Virus record (IMG/VR): IMGVR_UViG_3300032224_000723 | Coordinates: 92,994-156,993 of that record | DNA length: 64,000 bases | Origin: a virus | Strand: one strand, 5' to 3' | Part shown: positions 1 through 7,248 of the stretch, piece after piece | Numbering within the stretch: the stretch's first letter is position 1 | Layout of the letters: every line of letters starts with the position of its first letter | The notes under the pieces: model-generated | Told to the model about the DNA's origin: nothing | Database searches by the model: none | Seen by the model: the letters and a program-made list of their open reading frames with translations, nothing else | Program-made: the position numbers and the translations under genes

Positions 1-146
1 GCCAATGCTACGACTCGGCCGCTGAGTACTACTACATCATGAAGGATGGTGTTTGGTATTGTGGTGACACTTATGGCTCTACCCCATTAAGCACACAATT
101 AACAGTTTTGGCTGAAGCACTGGCGTTAGATGAGGCTGTGGCATAA
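1..146 (+). CDS. Small phage protein, C-terminal fragment
   Basis: An open frame enters from the left edge (first full codon at base 3) and stops with TAA at 144-146, leaving 47 residues. The visible part is acidic and aromatic, with a YYYIMKDGVWYC stretch. I do not recognise the family. It is on the same strand as the AAA ATPase gene that follows 60 bases later. Confidence 0.55.
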   Translation, partial: QCYDSAAEYYYIMKDGVWYCGDTYGSTPLSTQLTVLAEALALDEAVA

Positions 147-152
147 TAACTA

Positions 153-181
153 CAGACAATAAATCCAAGATTTTGTATAAT
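153..181 (+). promoter_or_regulatory. Sigma70-type promoter for the MoxR-like ATPase gene
   Basis: CAGACA (153-158, 4/6 to TTGACA) lies 17 bases from a perfect TATAAT (176-181). Start of transcription would be near 188, just ahead of the AAAGGAG ribosome site (194-200) and the ATG at 207. The same layout recurs at 1677 and 62349. Confidence 0.6.
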
Positions 182-206
182 ATAGTTTTTAACAAAGGAG
201 TTTGAG

Positions 207-1316
207 ATGGCTAAAGAGATGATGACAGAGCACCGTACGGTGACCAGTGAAACTGCTCGACGTGTAATCGTCAAGTGTTTTAAGAAACAACGACCTGCTT
301 TCCTGTGGGGTCCTCCAGGCATTGGTAAAAGTGAAGTTGTAGACAGTATTGCCAAGGACCTTGGCGGTGCTATGATTGATTTGCGTCTTGCACAGATGGA
401 ACCCACGGATTTACGTGGCATTCCATATTTTAATAAAGACTTGGGTTTAATGGATTGGGCGGCTCCCATTGACTTGCCCGATGAAGAATTTGCAAGCCAG
501 TATCCTATTGTGGTGCTGTTCTTAGATGAAATGAACTCAGCGGCTCCTAGTATTAAGGCAGCGGCTTATCAGCTGATTTTGAATCGCCGTATTGGCAAAT
601 ATAAACTGCCCGACAATGTGGTAGTTATTGCGGCTGGTAATCGTGAGTCAGACAAAGGTGTTACTTATCGTATGCCTGCTCCGTTGGCTAATCGTTTTGT
701 TCACTTGGAAATGCGAGTGGATCATGCTAGCTGGGAGACATGGGCTACTATTAATCGTATCCACACAGACGTGGTAGGTTACATTGGCTTTGCTAAACAA
801 GACTTGTATGACTTTGACCCACGTTCAAGCTCACGCTCGTTTGCTACACCACGTAGCTGGACCTTTGTCAGCGAACTGTTGGAAGACAACGATGTCAGCG
901 ACAGCGACTTGACTGACTTGATCTCAGGTGCAGTTGGTGAAGGTGTTGCAGTTAAGTTTATGGCACACCGCAAGGTTGCAGGTCAATTGCCTAAGCCAGA
1001 AGCAATTTTGGCAGGTACTGTTAAAGAGTTGAAGATTAAAGAAATCTCAGCTATGTACAGTTTGGTGATTGGTATGTGCTATGAGTTGAAGGATCAAACT
1101 GACAAGTTGGGTGGCAAGCCTAATGAAGCATGGCACGGCATGGCAGATAACTTCTTCAAGTTTATGATGGATAACTTTACTACTGAGTTGACTGTTATGG
1201 GTGCTCGTACTGCATTGACTACTTATAACTTGCCCTTTGTACCTGGCAAGTTGAAGAACTTCGACGAGTTCCATAAGCGTTTCGGCAAGTACATTGTTGC
1301 CGCGGCACAGAAGTAA
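207..1316 (+). CDS. MoxR-family AAA+ ATPase
   Basis: An ATP-driven chaperone-like ATPase of the MoxR group. Visible motifs are Walker A GPPGIGKS at residues 35-42 and Walker B VVLFLDE at 102-108, followed by an arginine-containing sensor region (PAPLANRFVHLEM). At 369 residues it is normal for a single-AAA MoxR protein. An AAAGGAG site six bases before the ATG supports the start. MoxR ATPases typically act with a VWA-domain partner on a target complex, often for metal insertion or activation. The second gene downstream encodes such a partner, so the two probably work together. The substrate in a phage is unknown. Confidence 0.88.
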   Translation: MAKEMMTEHRTVTSETARRVIVKCFKKQRPAFLWGPPGIGKSEVVDSIAKDLGGAMIDLRLAQMEPTDLRGIPYFNKDLGLMDWAAPIDLPDEEFASQYPIVVLFLDEMNSAAPSIKAAAYQLILNRRIGKYKLPDNVVVIAAGNRESDKGVTYRMPAPLANRFVHLEMRVDHASWETWATINRIHTDVVGYIGFAKQDLYDFDPRSSSRSFATPRSWTFVSELLEDNDVSDSDLTDLISGAVGEGVAVKFMAHRKVAGQLPKPEAILAGTVKELKIKEISAMYSLVIGMCYELKDQTDKLGGKPNEAWHGMADNFFKFMMDNFTTELTVMGARTALTTYNLPFVPGKLKNFDEFHKRFGKYIVAAAQK

Positions 1317-1374
1317 TTAGTTTAGGGGGCAGGGCTTTGTAACTCCTTTCAACCGTAAGTCCCCCATTTATATC

Positions 1375-1662
1375 ATGGCTTTAAAATTAGAACCTTTAGA
1401 CGGTCGCCACAGTGGCAAGATCTTTTTCAAATACCGTGTATGGGTATATGGTCCTGACAGAATTCGAGACTTTATTCAAATACGTAACTGGTGTTGGGAA
1501 GTGTGGGGACCGAGCTGTGAACGTGACGACCATATGCTGTCATACAACAACCCAGAAGTAGAAAATAATCTGCATTGGGCATGGCATACATATGAACGCT
1601 CACGTTATATCTATTTGGTCAATGACCAAGCACTGGCATTTTTCAAACTCAAATGGTTGTAA
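1375..1662 (+). CDS. Small phage protein with a C-terminal FxLKW motif
   Basis: A 95-residue hypothetical rich in Trp and Tyr. It carries an IRNWCWEVWG segment in the middle and ends in QALAFFKLKWL. The tail resembles those of the genes at 3036 (DATAFALKWC) and 9614 (YYNLKWGIK), and the NWCWE part resembles DWVWENLEG in the gene at 5172. These may be divergent members of one small phage family. No catalytic motif is visible. It sits between the MoxR ATPase and its metallopeptidase/VWA partner, on the same strand. Confidence 0.75.
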   Translation: MALKLEPLDGRHSGKIFFKYRVWVYGPDRIRDFIQIRNWCWEVWGPSCERDDHMLSYNNPEVENNLHWAWHTYERSRYIYLVNDQALAFFKLKWL

Positions 1663-1676
1663 CAACAAAGTGTTAC

Positions 1677-1705
1677 TCGACAATAATTCATTCTTGTGCT
1701 ATAAT
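1677..1705 (+). promoter_or_regulatory. Sigma70-type promoter for the metallopeptidase/VWA gene
   Basis: TCGACA (1677-1682, 5/6) is followed after 17 bases by TATAAT (1700-1705), preceded by TGC as an extended -10. Transcription would start near 1712, before an AAGGA ribosome site and the ATG at 1729. This is one of the best promoter matches in the window. Confidence 0.7.
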
Positions 1706-1728
1706 ATATACACTAACAAGGAACAAAG

Positions 1729-3033
1729 ATGACTACAACAAATTCAGCAGACAAGCGTAATCCCAAAGCAAATGGTGGTCGCTTAACAGAGAACACAGAT
1801 CCCACATTGGATCGAACTGTACGTGAAAAATTAATTACTGCCCGCATTGGCTTGCTATTGCGGGCTCCTTTCTTTGGTAACCTTGCTACTCGCTTAGAGT
1901 TGGTTAATGCGGACAGTTGGTTACCCACTGCGGCTACAGATGGTCGTAAGTTTTACTATAACACAGAGTTTGTCAATAAACTCAAACCCAAAGAAGTTGA
2001 ATTCTTGTTTGGGCACGAAGTCCTGCACAATGTCTATGACCACATTGGACGCACCGGCGACTTCCGTGACCGTAGACTGTTTAATTGTGCCGCTGACTTT
2101 TGTGTCAACGCAGACTTGATTGAACACAAAATTGGTGACAAGATTACTCCATGTTTGTATGATGCAAAGTACAAAGGTTGGAGTGCTGAAGAAGTTTACG
2201 ATGATCTGTACGAAAAAGCAGACAAGATTGACATCAGTGACTTACTGGACCAAATGCTGGACGAGCACATGGATGGTGATGGCGACAGTGACGGTGATGG
2301 CGACGGCGATGAAAAAGACGGCAAGGGTAAAGGTCGCGGTCCCAAGTTGACTGAAGAAGAAAAGCGTCAGATCCGAGACGAGATTCGCGAAGCATTGTTG
2401 CAGGCAGCACAGGCCACTGGCGCAGGTAACTTGCCCATGGGTGTTAAACGTCTTATCAAAGACTTGACCAAGCCTGTTGTTAACTGGCGTGAACTGTTGG
2501 AACAACAAATCCAAAGCACTGTTAAAGATGACTTTAGCTGGATGCGTCCTAATCGTCGTAGCTGGCACTTGGATGCTGTGATGCCTGGCATGAAGCCCGG
2601 TACACAGATCGACGTATGCGTAGCAATTGACACTTCAGGTTCTATCAGTGAACAAGACTTAAAAGACTTTCTAAGTGAAGTTAAAGGCATCATGGAGAGC
2701 TATGATGAGTATCGTGTACGTGTAATTACATGGGACACTGAAGTTTACAATCCCGAAGAGTTTACCAGTGACAACATGGCAGACATTGCTGAGTATGTGC
2801 CTGGTGGCGGTGGTGGTACTGACCCGCATTGTGTGTGGGAATGGTTGAAGGAAAACGACATCGAGCCTAAGAAGCTGATTATGTTTACTGACTACTGTTT
2901 CTTTGGTTGGGATCCTAAGTCCGTTGAAGACTACTGCGACACTGTTTGGGTTATCAAAGGCAATCCAGATGTTGAACCTGAGTTTGGTGTTTGGGCTCAC
3001 TACGAACAAGCCAAAAAAGAAGCCAAAGCGTAA
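1729..3033 (+). CDS. Metallopeptidase-like protein with C-terminal VWA domain (DUF2201 type)
   Basis: The N-terminal half has an HExxH zinc motif, HEVLH at 96-100, as in the putative metallopeptidase domain of the DUF2201 family. An Asp/Gly-rich linker (about 182-204) follows. The C-terminal half is a VWA-like domain with an intact metal-binding DTSGS at 301-305. Proteins of this kind are commonly encoded next to MoxR ATPases, as here, and are thought to be their adaptor or effector. The linker is encoded by a repetitive GAT/GGT/GAC run near 2271-2312. Whether the peptidase centre is active cannot be told from sequence. It has its own promoter at 1677. Confidence 0.85.
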   Translation: MTTTNSADKRNPKANGGRLTENTDPTLDRTVREKLITARIGLLLRAPFFGNLATRLELVNADSWLPTAATDGRKFYYNTEFVNKLKPKEVEFLFGHEVLHNVYDHIGRTGDFRDRRLFNCAADFCVNADLIEHKIGDKITPCLYDAKYKGWSAEEVYDDLYEKADKIDISDLLDQMLDEHMDGDGDSDGDGDGDEKDGKGKGRGPKLTEEEKRQIRDEIREALLQAAQATGAGNLPMGVKRLIKDLTKPVVNWRELLEQQIQSTVKDDFSWMRPNRRSWHLDAVMPGMKPGTQIDVCVAIDTSGSISEQDLKDFLSEVKGIMESYDEYRVRVITWDTEVYNPEEFTSDNMADIAEYVPGGGGGTDPHCVWEWLKENDIEPKKLIMFTDYCFFGWDPKSVEDYCDTVWVIKGNPDVEPEFGVWAHYEQAKKEAKA

Positions 3034-3035
3034 GT

Positions 3036-3290
3036 GTGCAAAATAACTTAGAAGACGAGTTGATCCGCCGGCATAGTCAAGAGTTTGCGGATCAACTTGA
3101 CTTTGAAGTAATGCATGAGCTATTTGAATGGACTCGGCTAGAAAGATCACCATGGGTGACAGAGCAAGAATTCCTGGATTTTAAAAAATGGTTAAAGGAG
3201 TCATGCATGGGAAAATATGCGGGTAAGCAGGGTGTTTGGTTCTTTGAGCTAGAAGAAGATGCCACAGCATTTGCTCTTAAATGGTGTTAA
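3036..3290 (+). CDS. Small phage protein with FALKW tail
   Basis: The frame is open from an ATG at 2991, inside the upstream gene. I prefer the GTG at 3036, two bases after the upstream TAA, giving 84 residues beginning with QNNLEDEL. The ATG at 3111 is a further option. The C-terminus (GVWFFELEEDATAFALKWC) resembles those of the genes at 1375 and 9614. Function is unknown. Confidence 0.65.
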   Translation: MQNNLEDELIRRHSQEFADQLDFEVMHELFEWTRLERSPWVTEQEFLDFKKWLKESCMGKYAGKQGVWFFELEEDATAFALKWC

Positions 3291-3299
3291 CTGTATAAT
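3271..3299 (+). promoter_or_regulatory. Possible promoter giving a leaderless transcript
   Basis: A perfect TATAAT (3294-3299) ends five bases before the ATG at 3305. The -35 position, 17 bases upstream, reads TTGCTC (3/6). No ribosome site precedes that ATG. If used, the transcript would begin at or next to the start codon. Confidence 0.4.
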
Positions 3300-3304
3300 G
3301 TACT

Positions 3305-3595
3305 ATGAGTAACGAACAAGCAAAATTTATCAATTCAAGACGTCGTCACAAAAATGACGTAGCAGTGGCAAGGCAAATGAAGATTGCCAAGGCCGCTGGC
3401 ATGACAGTTAAAGAGCCGCACAAGCTGGTTAAACATCATGCCATGGACTGTGGTAATCCTCATTGTTTTTTATGCGGTAATCCACGTAAAACACATAAAG
3501 ATAAACTGACACAGCAAGAAAAACGCCTGTTCCAAGATATAGAGCAAGTGCGTGACAAACATAGCAATGGACTAACACCTAATGATCAATCTTAA
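3305..3595 (+). CDS. Small basic phage protein with CxxxxCxxC cluster
   Basis: A 96-residue protein. The first half is basic (NSRRRHKND), and a CGNPHCFLC cluster near residues 49-57 could bind a metal together with nearby histidines (KHHAMDCGN). Proteins with a CGNPHC...C centre are common hypotheticals in T4-like phages. Function is unknown. Its stop overlaps the start of the next gene by 14 bases, suggesting translational coupling. Confidence 0.75.
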   Translation: MSNEQAKFINSRRRHKNDVAVARQMKIAKAAGMTVKEPHKLVKHHAMDCGNPHCFLCGNPRKTHKDKLTQQEKRLFQDIEQVRDKHSNGLTPNDQS

Positions 3596-3872
3596 CTTTA
3601 CTATCTCTAATCCATGGAGCAGTCGATGGGATATTCTTTGGAACAAAAGTAAATTCATTGGCAAGAATTACTACAGAAATAAGGCCGTGGAATTCAATGG
3701 CTATCGTACCAATCACATCATCAACGTAGATTTTAATTTCAAGCCTGTGGGTGATCATGGGGGTGCTAGGATCATGCTTGGTGTATTTGGGTTTGATGTT
3801 GAACTACACTTCTACGATACCCGCCACTGGGACTATGACACCAACACTTGGGAGACATATAATGGACACTGA
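3582..3872 (+). CDS. Conserved phage hypothetical (NPWSSRWDILW type)
   Basis: A 96-residue protein rich in aromatic residues, starting MINLNFTISNPWSSRWDILW and ending in a GFDVELHFYDTRHWDYDT region. This pattern is familiar from small unknown proteins of T4-like phages. No catalytic signature or membrane segment is visible. It overlaps the genes on both sides by 14 and 11 bases. Confidence 0.72.
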   Translation: MINLNFTISNPWSSRWDILWNKSKFIGKNYYRNKAVEFNGYRTNHIINVDFNFKPVGDHGGARIMLGVFGFDVELHFYDTRHWDYDTNTWETYNGH

Positions 3873-4020
3873 TATGAAATGGTATGCGATTGTTATGATT
3901 TTTATTATTGGTTTACCTATGGCTGGCCTAGCTCTCAAAGAGTACCAACTGAGCCAATGCCGTATTGAAGCTATCAAGGTAGGTATGGACACAGACAAGA
4001 TTTTGCAAGTGTGCAAATAA
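3862..4020 (+). CDS. Small single-pass membrane protein
   Basis: A 52-residue protein with one hydrophobic helix at about residues 6-24 (YAIVMIFIIGLPMAGLAL), followed by a polar tail with two cysteines. The frame is open further upstream, but the ATG at 3862 has GGAG seven bases before it (3851-3854), so I place the start there. It overlaps the previous gene by 11 bases, and its TAA shares a base with the next ATG. Confidence 0.7.
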   Translation: MDTDMKWYAIVMIFIIGLPMAGLALKEYQLSQCRIEAIKVGMDTDKILQVCK

Positions 4021-4484
4021 TGGATAATAGTGCTAAAGGCCGTGACAGTTTTGATGCTACCACTGGTAATACATTGGTGCATTTTTTCAATCGTAATGTT
4101 ACGCCTTATGCCACTAGTACACTGGGACCTAAGTTTGATCTAGTGCCTGTTGAAAGCCAAAAAGACCTTATGGTCAATGCGGCACGTATGCATGCCCAAC
4201 AAGAATACGATCGTATCATGCAGTTGGTCACAGTGTTGCAACAACAAGCAGATGACATACGTAGGCGTTTGGATATCACAGACATGGTACGTGCTGCCAA
4301 ATACGAGTTTCAAACCTATCATGGACAAATCTACTGGTTAGTACAGGACAACCGACACAACTGTACACGCCTAGTTCATACTGGTCCCACAGACTGGAAC
4401 ACTGGAGTTCCTGAAGGATATCAATATATTTGCCAAGTACAATGGCTAGGTGATTATACTTGGCAGGAAGTTAAAAATGACTAA
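4020..4484 (+). CDS. Phage hypothetical, possibly DUF2452
   Basis: A 154-residue protein started from the ATG of a TAATG junction at 4020; an in-frame GTG lies at 4011. The central part (VNAARMHAQQEYDRIMQLVTVLQQQADDI) looks helical or coiled-coil. The C-terminal part (QIYWLVQDNRHNCTRLVHTGPTDW) resembles the pattern I associate with DUF2452, an uncharacterised phage and bacterial family. That assignment is from memory and tentative. Confidence 0.7.
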   Translation: MDNSAKGRDSFDATTGNTLVHFFNRNVTPYATSTLGPKFDLVPVESQKDLMVNAARMHAQQEYDRIMQLVTVLQQQADDIRRRLDITDMVRAAKYEFQTYHGQIYWLVQDNRHNCTRLVHTGPTDWNTGVPEGYQYICQVQWLGDYTWQEVKND

Positions 4485-4941
4485 GAAAATCTTTTACGAA
4501 AAAGTTGGACGTAGGTATAAACCTGTGTTAGAAAACGACAACGAATTCTACGATGCATTGCCCCACGGTAATCATTTAATCATGTGTTATCCAGGCGGTC
4601 GTACCACACGCTACAACGTTGATCCTGCACTGGCACCTATGATTGCCGCAAGCCGTGTAGCTGAAGATCGCATGAGCGAAGCAGTTCGCCGAGCCAGTGA
4701 ACTAAGGCCTCGCAACAAGCCTGTCACAGAAAACCAAAAAAAGGCATGGACTAATCTAAGCAAAGCCTTTGGTGATGAAATATACACTATGGAAATTGCC
4801 AGTGCCAGAGAGGTTGCAGAAGCTGGTATTAAAGCCATGCAAGAAGAAGCAGAAAAATTAATGACTCACGCAAGTGTGCGGGCCGCATACGAACAGTTTC
4901 TTTTTGTCTGTAAACTCTGCGCCGAAGAGAACAACGAGTAA
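4477..4941 (+). CDS. Conserved phage hypothetical
   Basis: A 154-residue protein. The frame opens at 4450, but the ATG at 4477 has AGGAAG six bases upstream and starts MTKKIFYEKVGRRYKPV, so I use it. The N-terminal part is beta-like with a CYPGGRTTRYNVDPA segment, and the rest is helical and Ala/Glu-rich. Similar proteins occur in T4-like phages without known function. It overlaps the previous gene by eight bases. Confidence 0.72.
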   Translation: MTKKIFYEKVGRRYKPVLENDNEFYDALPHGNHLIMCYPGGRTTRYNVDPALAPMIAASRVAEDRMSEAVRRASELRPRNKPVTENQKKAWTNLSKAFGDEIYTMEIASAREVAEAGIKAMQEEAEKLMTHASVRAAYEQFLFVCKLCAEENNE

Positions 4942-4948
4942 ATACGGT

Positions 4949-5170
4949 ATGACTACAAAATTCGAACAGTTGCTAGCAATATTTTTAGGTACCATAGTAG
5001 TATGGACATCGATACTATTTCTTTTGAGATATGAAAACGACGAAGAAGATGCAGACTATGAGTTAACTATCACCTACGACTGTAGAGCTGTTTTAAGTGA
5101 AAACAAAGACGAGGCTAACAAGTATCCTAAAGATATTAAAAATGAATGCCGTGAGTTAATGCACAATTAA
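4949..5170 (+). CDS. Small membrane-anchored protein
   Basis: A 73-residue protein with an N-terminal hydrophobic helix at about residues 7-27 (QLLAIFLGTIVVWTSILFLL) followed by an acidic, soluble tail containing two cysteines. It is probably anchored in the inner membrane by its N-terminus. The ATG at 4949 lies seven bases after the preceding stop. Function is unknown. Confidence 0.68.
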   Translation: MTTKFEQLLAIFLGTIVVWTSILFLLRYENDEEDADYELTITYDCRAVLSENKDEANKYPKDIKNECRELMHN

Positions 5171-5171
5171 T

Positions 5172-5462
5172 ATGTTAAAAAACGGCGAAGTCAATCCTTT
5201 AAATGTATTTGGTCTACGTAGACTAGAACACTGCCCTCCCCACTTTGCAAGAATCTGCTTTGATCTGCGAGTAGGAGAAAAAGCTATCTCGGACTGGGTT
5301 TGGGAAAACCTCGAAGGTAGATTTTGGATGGGTGATCAGTACTACAAAACAGGATCAAACACAGTTATGCAGAAGTGTGTGGCATTCGAAGTTCCCAGCG
5401 AATCTAGCTACTTTGCACTATTCCTAGATCAAATCAATAAGTCAAGCTACGACGAATTCTAA
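5172..5462 (+). CDS. Small phage protein, possible relative of the FxLKW family
   Basis: A 96-residue hypothetical. ISDWVWENLEGRFWMGD lies in the middle and CVAFEVPSESSYFALFL near the end. The DWVWE part resembles NWCWEVWG in the gene at 1375, and the end resembles the FALKW tails of 3036 and 1375, so these may be diverged copies. No enzymatic motif is visible. Confidence 0.7.
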   Translation: MLKNGEVNPLNVFGLRRLEHCPPHFARICFDLRVGEKAISDWVWENLEGRFWMGDQYYKTGSNTVMQKCVAFEVPSESSYFALFLDQINKSSYDEF

Positions 5463-5521
5463 AAATTTTTCTTCGATCTTATACAAGGTTAAATATTTGT
5501 ATATTATTATCGGAGCTAAAA

Positions 5522-5755
5522 ATGACAGAAGAAACTACTGGTGAACAGGTACAACCTAATCTAGGGTTGAATGACTTAATCGTAGTATTACAAACACTGC
5601 AACTCGCAAGTAGCCGAGGTGCATTTAAGCCGGAAGAATTTACTACCATTGGCGGATGTTATGAAAGAATTTTTGCTTTCTTATCTGCCAGCGGAGCAAT
5701 TAATCCGCCTGAACAAACGCCAGAGCAACCTGCCGCTGATTCAGTTCAACAATAA
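5522..5755 (+). CDS. Small phage hypothetical, acidic tail
   Basis: A 77-residue protein with a helical core (LNDLIVVLQTLQLASSRGAF...IGGCYERIFAFLSASG) and a Pro/Glu/Gln-rich C-terminus. The core resembles small proteins found near structural genes in T4-like cyanophages. A CGGAG site (5511-5515) precedes the ATG. The preceding 59 bases are AT-rich with a TATATT (5500-5505) but no convincing -35. Confidence 0.72.
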   Translation: MTEETTGEQVQPNLGLNDLIVVLQTLQLASSRGAFKPEEFTTIGGCYERIFAFLSASGAINPPEQTPEQPAADSVQQ

Positions 5756-5766
5756 GGAAAATCAAA

Positions 5767-6438
5767 ATGATTAAACACGTAGGCAAACACAGTAACAAGA
5801 AATGTATCATTCTTTGGAGGAAAGTTCCAAATGAAGATCATATGGCCCTGGTTGTATATCCAGACTTAATGGCACGTCACATTCATGACGATATTATGAA
5901 ATATTTAGAATCTGATTCAGGACAACAATCCGACCAATTCAGTGACTACTTGTTCAGAGTCAATTTAAGTGATGGTGAAAATGCACTGACAAAACTTCAT
6001 AAAGAAGGTATGATTAAAAAAGTACCGACAAATCAAGTTGTTGTTACTCCTAATAATAAGAGCACAGTCAGACTAGATGAACTTAATGGTATTCTAGACA
6101 AAATGGCCATGGGTGAGGAAGCTGTTAAAGAAATGGCCGAACTTGACTCTAAATCCGGACTACAAACTAAACGTAGTAATGTTAAAGAAGTAGGTGTGCC
6201 TAGAAATAGTCGCAGTGCGCCAGCTGAAGTTGTTAATGAAAATATAAGTATTAATGATGTGTTGTCAGATGAACAGTTAGCCACTCAACGTCTAGCACAA
6301 GCACAGAAGATGCAAGCAGATGCTCGAGCACTATTAGCAGAAGCAGACCGCTTACAAAAAGAAGCAATGACATTAACCGGCTCAGACAAAGATGGCACAA
6401 CAAAAACCAAAAAAACCCGCCAAGCCAAAGCGGCTTAA
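5767..6438 (+). CDS. Conserved phage protein with basic tail
   Basis: A 223-residue protein. The conserved-looking N-terminal domain (about 1-130) includes KKCIILWRKVPNEDHMALVVYPDL, FRVNLSDGENALTKLH and VVVTPNNKSTVRLDELNGIL. The rest is a predicted coiled coil (about 160-205) and a Lys-rich tail (TKTKKTRQAKAA). Similar proteins are widespread in T4-like cyanophages, with no function known to me. Its last 47 bases also encode the start of the next gene in another frame, so both basic tails come from the same DNA. Confidence 0.78.
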   Translation: MIKHVGKHSNKKCIILWRKVPNEDHMALVVYPDLMARHIHDDIMKYLESDSGQQSDQFSDYLFRVNLSDGENALTKLHKEGMIKKVPTNQVVVTPNNKSTVRLDELNGILDKMAMGEEAVKEMAELDSKSGLQTKRSNVKEVGVPRNSRSAPAEVVNENISINDVLSDEQLATQRLAQAQKMQADARALLAEADRLQKEAMTLTGSDKDGTTKTKKTRQAKAA

Positions 6439-6730
6439 TCTTAACACAAAAACAGCTTGGCGAAATATTCTTAAAGACGTAGATAAACAAGAAGTACCAA
6501 TACACGTTTTAGAAAAACTAATGGTATATCTCAAGGACGGCACACAGGTTACAGTTGACATTAAACGACTATTGGCCGAAGGTGCTGATCCTGACGAGAT
6601 TGAATTGCATGTTGATCGTCGATTACAAGAATTAGATGCATATATAGACAATGTAGACTTTTTCGTAGATGTTGATCTAGTGCAACAAACAGTCCAACCT
6701 GAGACAGACAAGATACTATCAAAATTATGA
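6392..6730 (+). CDS. Conserved phage hypothetical
   Basis: A 112-residue protein. A basic start (QQKPKKPAKPKR) is followed by WRNILKDVDKQEVPIHVLEKLMVYLKDGTQVTVDI and an acidic C-terminus ending DKILSKL. The pattern matches small proteins common in T4-like phages of aquatic hosts. It overlaps the upstream gene by 47 bases and the downstream DHFR gene by an ATGA, so translation is probably coupled. Confidence 0.75.
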   Translation: MAQQKPKKPAKPKRLNLNTKTAWRNILKDVDKQEVPIHVLEKLMVYLKDGTQVTVDIKRLLAEGADPDEIELHVDRRLQELDAYIDNVDFFVDVDLVQQTVQPETDKILSKL

Positions 6731-7233
6731 TCAAGGCAATATTTGCCGTAGACTACTGGGGAGGCATGGGGTTAAATGGTTCTTTACCGTGGCCCCATCA
6801 CTCAGAGGATCTACAATACTTTAAAGAACAAACTGATGGGCAGGTAGTTGTAATGGGTCGCAGGACCTGGGACGATCCTAAGATGCCTAAGCCCTTACCC
6901 AATCGAATTACATACGTTGCTACCAATAGACCATTATTCGGTTACAGCGGAGTAAAAACTATTCGTGGCGATTTAGAACAACAGGTTCTAAAAATCAAAG
7001 CCGCACATCCCGACAAAATTGTATGGGTTATTGGTGGACCTGAAATTCTGCTAGCAACTAAAGGAGTAGTCGACGAAGCACATATTACACATTTCAAAAG
7101 CCAATATAAAACCGATATTCAAATTGACTTAAGAAAATACTTGAGCTTGTTCCAAGCAACTGGTGCAGCACCTAGTTTGGATCGTAAGTGCAATTGGACC
7201 ACTTACAAAAACATTGACATTTTCCGCGCTTAG
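6727..7233 (+). CDS. folA: Dihydrofolate reductase
   Basis: Reduces dihydrofolate to tetrahydrofolate with NADPH, regenerating the folate oxidised by thymidylate synthase. DHFR signatures are present: GGMGLNGSLPW at 12-22, VVMGRRTW at 41-48 and the NADPH-site GGPEIL at 102-107. At 168 residues it has the usual bacterial and phage length. It starts in an ATGA overlap with the gene before it, and thyA follows 15 bases later. Confidence 0.95.
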   Translation: MIKAIFAVDYWGGMGLNGSLPWPHHSEDLQYFKEQTDGQVVVMGRRTWDDPKMPKPLPNRITYVATNRPLFGYSGVKTIRGDLEQQVLKIKAAHPDKIVWVIGGPEILLATKGVVDEAHITHFKSQYKTDIQIDLRKYLSLFQATGAAPSLDRKCNWTTYKNIDIFRA

Positions 7234-7248
7234 TAGTAAACTAACACT

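Noticed and set aside
1325-1365. GGGGG...CCCCC stem after the MoxR gene as a terminator
   Set aside because: The loop would be about 30 bases, the stem only five, and no T-run follows.
2271-2312. GAT/GGT-rich run as a regulatory repeat
   Set aside because: It is in frame and encodes the Asp/Gly linker of the metallopeptidase/VWA protein.
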